A program made the translations under genes and the position numbers. This document shows, piece after piece, positions 9,596 through 17,914 of a stretch of 64,000 bases of DNA. Under the pieces are notes generated by a model, which saw only the letters and a program-made list of their open reading frames with translations, had not been told where the DNA came from and made no database searches. This DNA comes from Danxiaibacter flavus. Its GTDB lineage: Bacteria > Bacteroidota > Bacteroidia > Chitinophagales > Chitinophagaceae. The DNA lies in the NCBI RefSeq assembly GCF_041060425.1, contig NZ_JAULBC010000001.1, positions 682,001 through 746,000 of the forward strand. The letters run 5' to 3'. Each line of letters opens with the position of its first letter. The first letter of the stretch is position 1.

Positions 9596-9688
9596 GACGT
9601 GTAAGACGTGTAAGACAGTAAGATAGTAAGACCGTAAGACAGTAAGATAGTAAGATAGTAAGATGGTAAGATGGTAAGATGGTAATAG
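9592..9688. repeat. Tandem GTAAGAT/C short-unit repeat
   Basis: About twelve units of 8-9 bp (GTAAGACGT twice, then GTAAGACA, GTAAGATA, GTAAGACC, GTAAGATG) run head to tail directly after the regulator gene; the gene's stop codon is part of the first unit. The changes between units fall mainly at the last one or two bases. It is a microsatellite-like tract and probably variable in length. Confidence 0.85.
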
Positions 9689-9731
9689 GTATAAGATAAT
9701 AAAAGACTGATCAGCCCGAAGCATATTGACG

Positions 9732-9800
9732 CTCACACCTGATACCTGATACCTCACACCTGATACCTGATCGCTGACAGCTGACAGCTCTGTGTCAGCG
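9732..9800. repeat. Short direct repeats and an 8-bp stem-loop at the 3' end of the epimerase gene
   Basis: ACACCTGATACCTGAT-like words are repeated in 9734-9771. They are followed by CGCTGACA (9772-9779) and its exact complement TGTCAGCG (9793-9800), giving an 8-bp stem that contains the stop codon of the minus-strand epimerase gene. It may help 3'-end formation, but it lacks a clear T-run. Confidence 0.4.
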
Positions 9801-10991
9801 GCAAAAGCTGCTTCTATCCATCACCTCCATACACGCACGGGAGTTGTGATAGGGACATTTCCAAAAGCCGGCTTTGTCGGCGTTTACCAGGCTATTGTCT
9901 TCTTTTCTGCCCCAGAACCATTCGCCATTTTGAAGATCAAGTATTTTCTCTTTTACAAACGACCAGGTTTTTAATGACTGATGCAGGTATTTTTCATCGC
10001 AGGTTAACTGATAGGCATTTATGTAGCCGACCATTCCCTCCGCTTGTGGCCACCAATCCCGTTGTTTATTTATTTTTCCGGTGGCAGGGTTATACTCATA
10101 CCAAATGCTGCCATCACTGCCAATGCCCACGTGTACGGCGTCGGCAATTTTTACCGCATAATCTTTGAAAACATCTATCCAGTGCGCATCATTGATCACC
10201 TGTGCACATTGCAATAACAGCCATGCGGATTCTATGTCGTGACCGTAAGATATTACATCTGGCTGTTCCTTCCAGTTCTCATCAAAGAACAGGCGGTTAA
10301 AATACTTGTTGTGATCAATAAAGTAAAGATCAAATACTTCCAGTAAACCTGCAATTCTTTGCTTTAATGTTTCGTCCGGCCAAACTTTATACAAACTGGC
10401 ATAAGCTTCAATCAGGTGCAAATGCGTATTCATTGTTTTCTTTTGCTTGGCATTTTTTGCTATGGAGCTGGCATTGTCAATATCTTTCCAATCGCGGGTA
10501 AAAACTTCCATATAGCCTTTCTTCACAGAATCATAACTGTACTTCTCAATGAGTGAAAACAGGTCTTTGGCAAAGTTCAATGCAGCTTCATTTTTTGACG
10601 CTGCATAATAGGCGCTCATGCCATACAGGCAAAAAGCCACACCATATATTTGTTTGCGGCTGTCCAGCATATTGCCTTTTGCATCTACGCTCCAGTAAAC
10701 ACCGCCATGTTCGTTATCTTTAAAGTATGCCATTATATAGTCATAGGCACGTTGCGCCATTTCAAGATATTCCTTTTTTGCTTCGCGGCTATAGGCAGTT
10801 GAAAATGTCCATAAAATACGCCCATGTAACACAATGCCTTTTTCTGCTCCAGGTTTTGGCTGGTTATTATTATTCACGCTGCCGTAAAAACCACCATCCG
10901 TTTTGTCTATGGTATATTTCATCCAGTAATTGAGAATACGATGCAATTCGGCCGATACTTCTTCTGAATATTGTTGCAGAAAATTCTTCAT
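9795..10991 (-). CDS. N-acylglucosamine/cellobiose 2-epimerase family enzyme
   Basis: This 398-residue protein fits an (alpha/alpha)6-barrel of the AGE superfamily. Visible signatures are NTHLHLIEAY (H190), ISYGHDIESAWLL (H251), RDWWPQAEGM and a C-terminal FWKCPYHNSRACMEV (H382). The three His positions and the final KCPYHN motif match the catalytic set of cellobiose 2-epimerases better than that of N-acetylglucosamine 2-epimerases. The predicted reaction is epimerisation of the reducing-end glucose of a beta-1,4-disaccharide to mannose, in the cytoplasm. A GH1 beta-glucosidase lies 3 kb downstream on the same strand, which fits disaccharide use. No cognate importer is adjacent. Confidence 0.85.
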   Translation of the reverse strand: MKNFLQQYSEEVSAELHRILNYWMKYTIDKTDGGFYGSVNNNNQPKPGAEKGIVLHGRILWTFSTAYSREAKKEYLEMAQRAYDYIMAYFKDNEHGGVYWSVDAKGNMLDSRKQIYGVAFCLYGMSAYYAASKNEAALNFAKDLFSLIEKYSYDSVKKGYMEVFTRDWKDIDNASSIAKNAKQKKTMNTHLHLIEAYASLYKVWPDETLKQRIAGLLEVFDLYFIDHNKYFNRLFFDENWKEQPDVISYGHDIESAWLLLQCAQVINDAHWIDVFKDYAVKIADAVHVGIGSDGSIWYEYNPATGKINKQRDWWPQAEGMVGYINAYQLTCDEKYLHQSLKTWSFVKEKILDLQNGEWFWGRKEDNSLVNADKAGFWKCPYHNSRACMEVMDRSSFCR

Positions 10992-11112
10992 GGCAAGCTG
11001 GTTGTTTTAGGTGTTTGACAAGACAACGATGTTTATAAATGTAATTATTTTTTTGCTGTGAAACATCAATGAGATTCATCAAAAAATACTTGCATTAAAT
11101 AGCTTTATGCGC

Positions 11113-11144
11113 TTGCAAATCTCATTTTATTTTTTGTACATTTG
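11113..11144 (+). promoter_or_regulatory. Candidate Bacteroidota promoter for the subtilase gene
   Basis: TTG at 11113-11115 is followed after 21 nt by TACATTTG at 11137-11144, an exact fit to the TAnnTTTG -7 consensus of this phylum. Use of it would leave a leader of roughly 125 nt before the ATG at 11276. Confidence 0.5.
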
Positions 11145-11275
11145 GTTAGATAAGTCACACAATTACAAGTGAATCACTTGACGAATCAGAGCTAACAGAA
11201 CGGAAAAATCAACTGCCATTTTTATCCCTCCCAATGATTATTCTCTACAATTAATCATTTATTAAACTGGTTTGT

Positions 11276-12760
11276 ATGAAAAAAATTCAACTACTGTATT
11301 ATGTCCTTTTTGTCGGAATTGTTATCTCCTCATGTAAAAAAGATATGGATAAGGTTGACTGGCGTTTGCCAAGTACAACCTCCGGCCTTAAACATGATCG
11401 TGGCTTTATCGTAATCGCAAAAGAAGGGGCAAAACTTGAAAACATTGCTGCAAGCCTCACTAATCTTGGATGTAAAAAATTTGTTTTAAAAGAATCCATT
11501 AAAGAGTTAAGTCTTATTCATGTACAAACACCTGATCCTACTTTCCCGGAAAAAGCAAGGGCTGTTGCTGATGTGCAGTCTGTAGTAGTAGACGTGGTTG
11601 CTCAATGGCATTTGCCAACCCGTTTGAAGAGTTCAGGTTATTCTGTATCTAACACTCCCGCTTCAGAATATACGGATAAGCTGAACCGCAATCCCTGGAG
11701 CTTTTTACAATGGGATCTTCAGGCGGCTAAAGTAGCAAACGCATGGAATAAAGGTTATGAAGGAGCCGGGGCCAAGGTTGCAGTTCTGGATGGAGGCTTT
11801 CAAACTAAAAACCCGGACATAGCGGACAATATTATTCTTAAGCAAAATTTTATTGACGGCGAAACTATAGATTACAAAGGTTCTGAAGGTTTTAGTCACG
11901 GAACAAATGTTGCGGGAATAATAGCAGGCATTGACAACAATTTAGGCATAGTAGGCGTGGCGCCTAAAGCCAAGCTTATATTGGTTAAAGTGTTAGATGA
12001 CGCAGGTAGCGGACCTTTCAGTGCATTGATCAACGGTATTTATTTTGCTGCAACACATGGCGCCAATATAATAAACATGAGCCTTGGTGCTGAGTTGCCG
12101 CTTAAGGCCTATAAAGACGATAACGGAACCCCGGATGACCCTTCTGATGATTTTATTGTTCGCCCCGACAAAGATGTTCGCGATCTTATAATTGCGCTTA
12201 ACAGGGCAACTGTATTTGCAAATAACGTTGGCGCTACGCTGATAGCTGCTGCTGGCAACGACGGTGTAAATTATGACCAGGAAAAGAACTTTATTACTTA
12301 TCCTGCAAACTGCATCGGTGTATTGGCTGTTTCAGCTACAGGGCCTATTGGCTGGGCAAAAAATCACAACACATTCCTGTATGTGCCGGCATCATTTAGC
12401 AATACGGGAAAGAACTTTATTTCTTTCGCCGCATCAGGCGGTTCTTATCCTGAGCATCTGGACGTAAGTAATGTAACTGTTGGACCGGTAACCGCCCCGG
12501 CTTATGTATTTGACTGGGTGTTTGGTTTAGGTTTTGAAGACAATGGCGATTTCCTTGTTGGCTGGGTTGCGGGTACAAGCCAGGCCACTCCACATGTTAG
12601 TGCTATAGCCGCAATGATCTATGGTAAATACAAACAGCTGTCATCTCCTCATTTGATTGCTGATATTCTCCGTCGGAGTTCAATAGATCTTGGTCCTAAG
12701 AACAGGGATGCAGATTATGGATATGGAGAAGTTGATGCCGGCAAGGCCATTACTTACTAA
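11276..12760 (+). CDS. S8 family (subtilisin-like) serine protease lipoprotein
   Basis: This 494-residue protein starts with a signal and lipobox (VISSCKKDM, Cys20), so it is probably anchored to a membrane outside the cytoplasm. Residues about 40-110 resemble an I9-type propeptide (DRGFIVIAKEGAKLENI). The peptidase domain follows with the complete triad: Asp172 in KVAVLDGGF, His208 in GFSHGTNVAGIIAG and Ser435 in AGTSQATPHVSA. An Asn oxyanion region is in TLIAAAGNDG. An approximately 35-residue insertion rich in D, P and K (KAYKDDNGTPDDPSDDF) may bind calcium. The gene stands alone, with its own candidate promoter and a terminator hairpin downstream. Its substrate is unknown. Confidence 0.93.
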   Translation: MKKIQLLYYVLFVGIVISSCKKDMDKVDWRLPSTTSGLKHDRGFIVIAKEGAKLENIAASLTNLGCKKFVLKESIKELSLIHVQTPDPTFPEKARAVADVQSVVVDVVAQWHLPTRLKSSGYSVSNTPASEYTDKLNRNPWSFLQWDLQAAKVANAWNKGYEGAGAKVAVLDGGFQTKNPDIADNIILKQNFIDGETIDYKGSEGFSHGTNVAGIIAGIDNNLGIVGVAPKAKLILVKVLDDAGSGPFSALINGIYFAATHGANIINMSLGAELPLKAYKDDNGTPDDPSDDFIVRPDKDVRDLIIALNRATVFANNVGATLIAAAGNDGVNYDQEKNFITYPANCIGVLAVSATGPIGWAKNHNTFLYVPASFSNTGKNFISFAASGGSYPEHLDVSNVTVGPVTAPAYVFDWVFGLGFEDNGDFLVGWVAGTSQATPHVSAIAAMIYGKYKQLSSPHLIADILRRSSIDLGPKNRDADYGYGEVDAGKAITY

Positions 12761-12830
12761 TCAAACTCAAAGGCAGTATGAGAAATTAAGTGAGACAAAG
12801 TTGATGTTAACTCGGTTTTGATAACAATGA

Positions 12831-12857
12831 GCCGCTGTAATTAAAACAGCGGCTTAT
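12831..12857. terminator. Bidirectional hairpin terminator between convergent genes
   Basis: GCCGCTGT (12831-12838) and ACAGCGGC (12846-12853) form a perfect 8-bp GC-rich stem with a 7-nt loop, followed by TTATTTA and preceded by A-rich sequence on the other strand. It lies between the ends of the convergent subtilase and PorT-like genes. Confidence 0.75.
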
Positions 12858-13637
12858 TTATTTCTTGAAAAAAGTATAAGCATAACCCACGAGTATTGTT
12901 GCAGCGCCAACATTGTTCTTGCCGTTTTCTGCTCCCTTCTGAATATTAAAGAATCCGTAGTTACCACCTATTTCAAAGAATACAAGATTTTGGTGTGATA
13001 TTTTATAAGAAATACCTGCGTGCCCGTCAATGCCTCCGTTAAATGAATGTAACTGGCTTTTTATATCCTCTGTATTGTCGAATGATTGCGAACCAACGGG
13101 GAGGGGTTGTTGATGTCCTTCGTCAAGATAGATCTTGCTGTTGCCGGTTGTAACTTGTTTTGCGGATAACAGAAAGCTTACAAAAGGTCCTGCGCTGAGG
13201 AAAAAAGCAAATTTGGATTTTGAGTGATTGAAGGGCCAGGTAAACTTTGCGAGCATAGGTACCATCAGGTAATTGATTTTTGCCTGGCTTTTGAAGTTTG
13301 CATATAAATATTGCGGAACCTGGCCCGGCGGAAACATTGCTGCCCATTCCGGCGTAACCGGAAAAGCCTGGTAACCCTTTTTCTGGCCGCCCTGCGCTGA
13401 ATACGCTATCGCAGGTTGTATGGAAAATACATCAGTAAGTTTAAACTCGGCAAAAATTCCGGCGTCAGGCCCGGTGCTGGACTTATATCCCGTATTTATC
13501 GGGTTTTTATAAGCAGTTCCGGTAGTTAAATTGGGAATGCTTATACCGCCTCTTACACCCAGCGAAACAAACTGCGCCCTGCTCGTTAAACAACACACAG
13601 CTACGCAACCGGCCAATAGTACTTTTTTCGTGATCAT
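12858..13637 (-). CDS. PorT-like outer-membrane beta-barrel protein
   Basis: This 259-residue protein has a signal peptide (VLLAGCVAVCCLTSRAQ) followed by alternating hydrophobic strands: FVSLGVRGGISIPN at the N-terminus, PMLAKFTWPF, FAFFLSAGPFVSFLL and LVFFEIGGNYGF, ending with AATILVGYAYTFFKK. This is the pattern of the PorT/OMP_b-brl_2 family of small outer-membrane barrels in Bacteroidota. A terminal aromatic residue before KK fits barrel assembly. There is no operon partner, and no function beyond an outer-membrane barrel can be assigned. Confidence 0.82.
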   Translation of the reverse strand: MITKKVLLAGCVAVCCLTSRAQFVSLGVRGGISIPNLTTGTAYKNPINTGYKSSTGPDAGIFAEFKLTDVFSIQPAIAYSAQGGQKKGYQAFPVTPEWAAMFPPGQVPQYLYANFKSQAKINYLMVPMLAKFTWPFNHSKSKFAFFLSAGPFVSFLLSAKQVTTGNSKIYLDEGHQQPLPVGSQSFDNTEDIKSQLHSFNGGIDGHAGISYKISHQNLVFFEIGGNYGFFNIQKGAENGKNNVGAATILVGYAYTFFKK

Positions 13638-13911
13638 TGATTTATGAATTAACTGATTTGCTCAAAAAAATTCACAGCAAGGATATCAACACTTATAAGC
13701 AGGAATGGTTGTTCCCGTAATACTTCAACTATTTGCAGGAGTTACTCTTCAGCAGGCTTCTATCTGCACAGCGCCGTATTTTATTCGCCGGTCTGTTTTA
13801 ATGATCTGTTGTACAGTAAAGTTATTAATACGTAAGTATTTATGCAAGGAAATGACGCAGGTATTCAATGAGAAGGTTAACAATAAATAAAAGCGTGTGG
13901 CATCTTTTATA

Positions 13912-15273
13912 TTAAGCCTGTTTTAGAAAATCGCGAAACCAGTATCCGGAATTCTTTATTGTTCTTAGTTGTGTTTTGAAATCTACATGAATTAAGCCGA
14001 ACCTGGCTTTATATCCTTCAGCCCATTCGAAGTTGTCAGTCAGCGTCCACGCATAATAACCTTTTATGTTCACGCCTTCATGTTTGGCTCTTAACGCTGC
14101 TTGCAGGTGCTGCTTAAAATAATCAACTCGTTGCTCATCGTTAACCACAGCATTTTTAACTTCATCCTTGTAGGCTGCACCATTTTCAGTTATCAGAATC
14201 TCTTTCACTGTTCCGTACAGCCAGAATCTTTTGATGATCCTGTAGAAGCTTTCTGCATTCACTTCCCAGCCAAGGCCGGTATGAGGCACCTTCCTTGTTG
14301 CGGCTTTAACTTCAGATGCATGAATGTGCGGAATGATGGAGTTGTGCCGCACCACAACAGGAAAATAATTCTGCAAGCCAATAAAGTCAAATTTAAAGTG
14401 CATGCGGTCTGTATACTTCCAGGCTTTATTGTGTATCTCCAGTCGCTCTATCAGTTTAAAATCGTCCTGCGGATAACCCCTTCCCAGTGCGGGTTCTATA
14501 AATAACCGGTTCAGAATTACATCAACTCTTTTTGCGGCCAAAACATCTTCTTCTTTTGTTGAAAATGGCAGGACTTCAGAACAGGAAAAAGTTGTGCCGA
14601 TATAGGATTTGTGAACCAGCGCACGAAGGATCTCACCTCCATCAGCCTGGGCCAGAACAGCCTGGTGAATTGCGGAGAAATAGTTGGTAAGCCCCGTTTT
14701 GCCAGGTGCATGTTTGCCCAGCATGTAGCCAAGTGACGTAAAGCTTGCAGGCTCGTTCAGCACTATCCAGTTTTTAACTCTGTCACCAAACTCCTCGGCA
14801 CAAACCGTCGCAAAACGCGCAAACCAGCGTTGCATCCTGTAGCTCGTCCAACCGCCTTCTTTTTCCAGTGGTTGTGGCAGATCCCAATGGTACAGCGTTA
14901 CAAGGGGTGTTAAACCCAATTCAAGGCATTCATCAATCAGTTTGTTGTAGAACGCTATACCTTCCTTATTTACGCGGCCAATGCCTTCGGGCAATATTCT
15001 TGGCCAGGAGATAGAAAATCTGAAAGAGTTAAAACCGAGCGCTTTTGCCAATAGCAGGTCTTCTTTATAACGATGATAAAAATCGCAGCTGACTAAAGGG
15101 TTTGTGCCGCCTTTAATTTTTCCGTTCCTGCGGGAAAAAACATCCCATATACTTACACCTCTGCCCCCAACATTGTGCCCTCCCTCATTTTGTTGGGCAG
15201 CTATTGCTACTCCCCATAAAAAATTATCGCCAAATGCTTTCGCAGACAAACGGGCCGATTGAAATGGATTCAT
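13912..15273 (-). CDS. Glycoside hydrolase family 1 beta-glucosidase
   Basis: This 453-residue protein has the standard family length and the two catalytic glutamates: acid/base E174 in NWIVLNEPASF and nucleophile E363 in EILITENGAA. Other family marks are FLWGVAIAAQQNEGG, RFSISWPRILPEG, TLYHWDLPQPLE and LTDNFEWAEGYKARFGLIHVDF, with the +1/-1 subsite W/E residues. No signal peptide is seen, so it is probably cytoplasmic and cleaves beta-linked disaccharides or glucosides. The 2-epimerase on the same strand 3 kb away is a likely metabolic partner. Confidence 0.95.
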   Translation of the reverse strand: MNPFQSARLSAKAFGDNFLWGVAIAAQQNEGGHNVGGRGVSIWDVFSRRNGKIKGGTNPLVSCDFYHRYKEDLLLAKALGFNSFRFSISWPRILPEGIGRVNKEGIAFYNKLIDECLELGLTPLVTLYHWDLPQPLEKEGGWTSYRMQRWFARFATVCAEEFGDRVKNWIVLNEPASFTSLGYMLGKHAPGKTGLTNYFSAIHQAVLAQADGGEILRALVHKSYIGTTFSCSEVLPFSTKEEDVLAAKRVDVILNRLFIEPALGRGYPQDDFKLIERLEIHNKAWKYTDRMHFKFDFIGLQNYFPVVVRHNSIIPHIHASEVKAATRKVPHTGLGWEVNAESFYRIIKRFWLYGTVKEILITENGAAYKDEVKNAVVNDEQRVDYFKQHLQAALRAKHEGVNIKGYYAWTLTDNFEWAEGYKARFGLIHVDFKTQLRTIKNSGYWFRDFLKQA

Positions 15274-15468
15274 AAACTCCCTTTTGGACTTTAGATAACA
15301 ATAATGTTGATCTGTTGTTTTTTAATGTATGAAGATGAACTTTCCCGCGCTAAATAAATATTAGCATAATATTACTATTTGGTTATTAATTTAATGATCA
15401 TTTTTGAAATCAGACTTTATTAAAAGATCTAAATGTTGAATTGCAGGCATTATAAACCGGTTTTAAAT

Positions 15469-15867
15469 ATGAAAAAAGCAGTCTTATCTGTTTGCGCGCT
15501 GTTCAGCTTAAGTGTTTTGTTTGGGCAGAAATATGACAATATTTATTTTCATCTTTATACTGACAGCGTAAAAAAAGGTGTGTATAATTATATTAACGTA
15601 GATGGAAAGTTGGCGAATGGAAAGTATCTTCCTTTGGGAAGTGATGAGGTGCAATTTTCGTCAAGCTACGGTAAATGGGATGGTAACAGCCTTATTATCG
15701 ATTCATCCTACACACGTGATTCGGTGGTGGTTTCAGCTTATCTGAAGTCAAAGCCATCTCTCAGATTAACTACAACTATCTATATTAAAAAGAAACCGGA
15801 TGATGAGCTTCCATTGCCTTCAGATGTCCAGTTAAACCGTCCCGCGAAAAGAAAGAGCAAGAATTAA
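15469..15867 (+). CDS. Small secreted protein of unknown function
   Basis: This 132-residue protein starts MKKAVLSVCALFSLSVLFGQ, a clear signal peptide. The mature part is predicted to be beta-rich (NIYFHLYTDSVKKGVYNYIN, LIIDSSYTRDSVVVSAYLKS) and ends in a basic tail (RPAKRKSKN). It was not recognised as a named family; the fold suggests a small periplasmic or surface Ig-like protein. An ATG at 15433 would add 12 residues before the signal and is less likely. The following sequence is intergenic. Confidence 0.7.
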   Translation: MKKAVLSVCALFSLSVLFGQKYDNIYFHLYTDSVKKGVYNYINVDGKLANGKYLPLGSDEVQFSSSYGKWDGNSLIIDSSYTRDSVVVSAYLKSKPSLRLTTTIYIKKKPDDELPLPSDVQLNRPAKRKSKN

Positions 15868-15947
15868 AAAAAATGAAACATAATTTTATTTTAAAATAAT
15901 ATTGTATTTTGCCGGTCTAAGTCAGAATAACGAGAAAAACTTTTACT

Positions 15948-15988
15948 ATAAGGTACCCAATGTTCACTGCAGCAGTGGGTCGCCTTAT
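15948..15988 (+). repeat. Imperfect hairpin upstream of the transposase remnant
   Basis: ATAAGG-T-ACCCA (15948-15959) pairs with TGGGT-CG-CCTTAT (15976-15988) across a loop that contains CTGCAG. It lies about 60 bp before the IS110-like remnant and outside any gene. It could be a decayed element end or its non-coding RNA, but a chance hairpin is not excluded. Confidence 0.35.
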
Positions 15989-16046
15989 CAGCATAACTCT
16001 GTGGATGAACGCCCTAATAGTAACAGAACCTTAAAATTTCATCCAT

Positions 16047-16290
16047 ATGCAAATTCATGTTAGCAATCAGTCCTTTCCTGGATTTGACCAACCCGCATCA
16101 AACCTGTCGGCGTTTTTGTTTTGCCTTGACACATTTATTATTTCCTTGCGAGGAGGCAGTATCGTCAAATTTTCAACCAGCAATGTTTCGGAATTCAAAC
16201 AATGGCTCATTGAGAACAAAGTGAGGGAAGTTGCCACAGAATCCCGGCGGTAGCTAACCATGCCAATACTAAAAGCCTGTTCGTCGTATT
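16047..16290 (+). pseudogene. Remnant of an IS110 family transposase N-terminus
   Basis: Codons after 16130 read SLRGGSIVKFSTSNVSEF, KQWLIENKVREVATES, then a broken stretch with a TAG stop, then MPILKAC. IS110-type transposases have a matching block in which a short strand is followed by WL...V.HVAMESTG.YW.P.... Here the residues after E-S are damaged and a stop interrupts the frame, but MPILK resumes the expected pattern. The N-terminal catalytic Asp region is poorly preserved and the rest of the transposase is absent. The call rests on motif memory of the family and is moderate. Confidence 0.5.
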
Positions 16291-16420
16291 AGCGTATCAG
16301 AAAAGCAGGGATAAGCCTCTCTTCATTTACAAAAAATAATCCGCAAGACAGGCTTTTTTGTGCCCTTAAGTCTGTAAAAAGAGGATGAAATATTTTGAAC
16401 AACCCAATGCCTGCTTTTCT
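16271..16420. repeat. Two interleaved inverted repeats before the glycan cluster
   Basis: AAAAGCCTGT (16271-16280) is repeated inverted as ACAGGCTTTT (16348-16357), and AGAAAAGCAGG (16299-16309) is repeated inverted as CCTGCTTTTCT (16410-16420). The arms are exact but widely spaced and interleaved, so they cannot both pair at once. The second ends 13 bp before the flippase ATG. They could be leader structures or decayed element ends. Confidence 0.45.
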
Positions 16421-16433
16421 CGTATAATCTTGT

Positions 16434-17849
16434 ATGTGGAAAAAACTATCCAGGAATATTTCAGGGAACATTTTACAGCAAATAATTAACCTGCTTTCAG
16501 GAATCGCAATTTTTTATATTCTTTCAAGAAATATGGATAAGACCAGTTTTGGAGAGCTTAACTGGTGCCTGGCCTTTTTGTTAACCGGCTTTTCGGTTTT
16601 GTCGTTTGGATTGGATCAGCTTACCGTGAAAAAAATTGCAGCCGGCGAAGATTCTTTCCGGGTAATTCCTCTTTTTGTTTTTCACACGGTCAGCACCGGT
16701 TTATTATTCTGTCTTTCTATATTAGCTGCATGTATCCTGGCACCGGGAAATAACTGGCTGATCACATTGTTTCTGCTTGGTACGGGAAAACTGATGATCT
16801 ATTTTTCTCTTCCCTTTAAGCAGGCGGCCGCAGGATTCGAAAAGTTTACCTTGCTTGCACGGATGTCTGTTGTTTCAAATATCATTAAGAGTGTTGCTTT
16901 AATTTATTTCAGTTCGGTGCACATGCTCTCAAATGACCTGATCATTGGCATTTTTATAGCAGGCGATTTTTTGGAATTCCTTGTGTCAATTTATCTGTTC
17001 CGGCAAGCTTTTAAACATGCCGGACGTAAATTCATTAACAGGCAAGGATACCTGTCGTTGCTAAAAGAAACACTTCCTCAGATCGGCGTAGTTGTGTGTA
17101 CTGCCGTCATGTCGCGATTCGACTGGATCTTTATAGGGTTGGTATTATCAGCATCTAAGCTTGCGGAATACAGTTTTGCTTATAAAGTATATGAAATATC
17201 CACGGTTCCACTGCTTGTAATCGCACCATTGCTGGTGCCCCGTTTTGTGAAATTCTTTCAGAAACAAAATGATTTAACCAGCGTATATGCCATCGTAAAA
17301 CTTGAAATGATCATTTGCTCGTTCGTAATCCTGATGCTGAATATTTTATGGGCACCACTAACAGATGCCATTACCGTTAATAAATACGGCGCGGTAAATA
17401 GCTATACCATTTTCATACTTACCCTTTGTACGCCCCTGCTTTATGTAAACAATGTTTTGTGGGCTATTGCTTTTGCACAGGGAAAGCTTAAAAGTGTATT
17501 CAGGGTAATACTTATTACCTGCTGCGTGAATATTGTTGGGGATTGCATTTTAATTCCCTTGTTCGGGAATGAAGGTGCGTCAATTGCCTGTTTGCTGGCA
17601 TTGATTGCGCAAACGGCTTTGTATCTAAAGCAGGATGTGCACTTTGTTTTTTCGAGAATAATCCAGTCATTGATTGGTTACCCCCTGTGTGCAATAGGTT
17701 GTATTTACGTGGCCGGCTATGCTGGTGATTATGTTGTATATAAAGTGCTTGCTGGAGCGGGCCTTTACCTTGTCCTGGTTGTTGCCACAAACAGGTTTAT
17801 AAAGAAAGACGTGCATTCAGGACTGCGAATGCTGGTTCCGGATTTTTAA
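16434..17849 (+). CDS. Polysaccharide flippase (Wzx-like, MOP superfamily)
   Basis: This 471-residue integral membrane protein has about 12-14 transmembrane segments. The N-terminus (ISGNILQQIINLLSGIAIFY followed by ILSRNMDKTSFGELNW) and a central pair of helices with TAVMSRFDWIFIGL are typical of the polysaccharide-transporter branch of the MOP superfamily. It would flip lipid-linked glycan repeat units to the periplasmic face of the inner membrane. It is the first gene of the plus-strand block of the glycan cluster; the next gene starts 65 bp after its stop. Confidence 0.88.
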   Translation: MWKKLSRNISGNILQQIINLLSGIAIFYILSRNMDKTSFGELNWCLAFLLTGFSVLSFGLDQLTVKKIAAGEDSFRVIPLFVFHTVSTGLLFCLSILAACILAPGNNWLITLFLLGTGKLMIYFSLPFKQAAAGFEKFTLLARMSVVSNIIKSVALIYFSSVHMLSNDLIIGIFIAGDFLEFLVSIYLFRQAFKHAGRKFINRQGYLSLLKETLPQIGVVVCTAVMSRFDWIFIGLVLSASKLAEYSFAYKVYEISTVPLLVIAPLLVPRFVKFFQKQNDLTSVYAIVKLEMIICSFVILMLNILWAPLTDAITVNKYGAVNSYTIFILTLCTPLLYVNNVLWAIAFAQGKLKSVFRVILITCCVNIVGDCILIPLFGNEGASIACLLALIAQTALYLKQDVHFVFSRIIQSLIGYPLCAIGCIYVAGYAGDYVVYKVLAGAGLYLVLVVATNRFIKKDVHSGLRMLVPDF

Positions 17850-17914
17850 AGGCCCGCAAGCAACCTTTCAGCTATGTCAACGTATTCATTAATGAATAAC
17901 ATTCAGATAGTTGT

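Noticed and set aside
13705..13890. Plus-strand 61-codon frame between the PorT-like and GH1 genes
   Set aside because: No family resemblance and no clear start signal; the composition looks random.
16067..16261. Minus-strand frame opposite the IS110-like remnant
   Set aside because: The plus strand carries the family-like block; the minus frame has no resemblance to any known protein.
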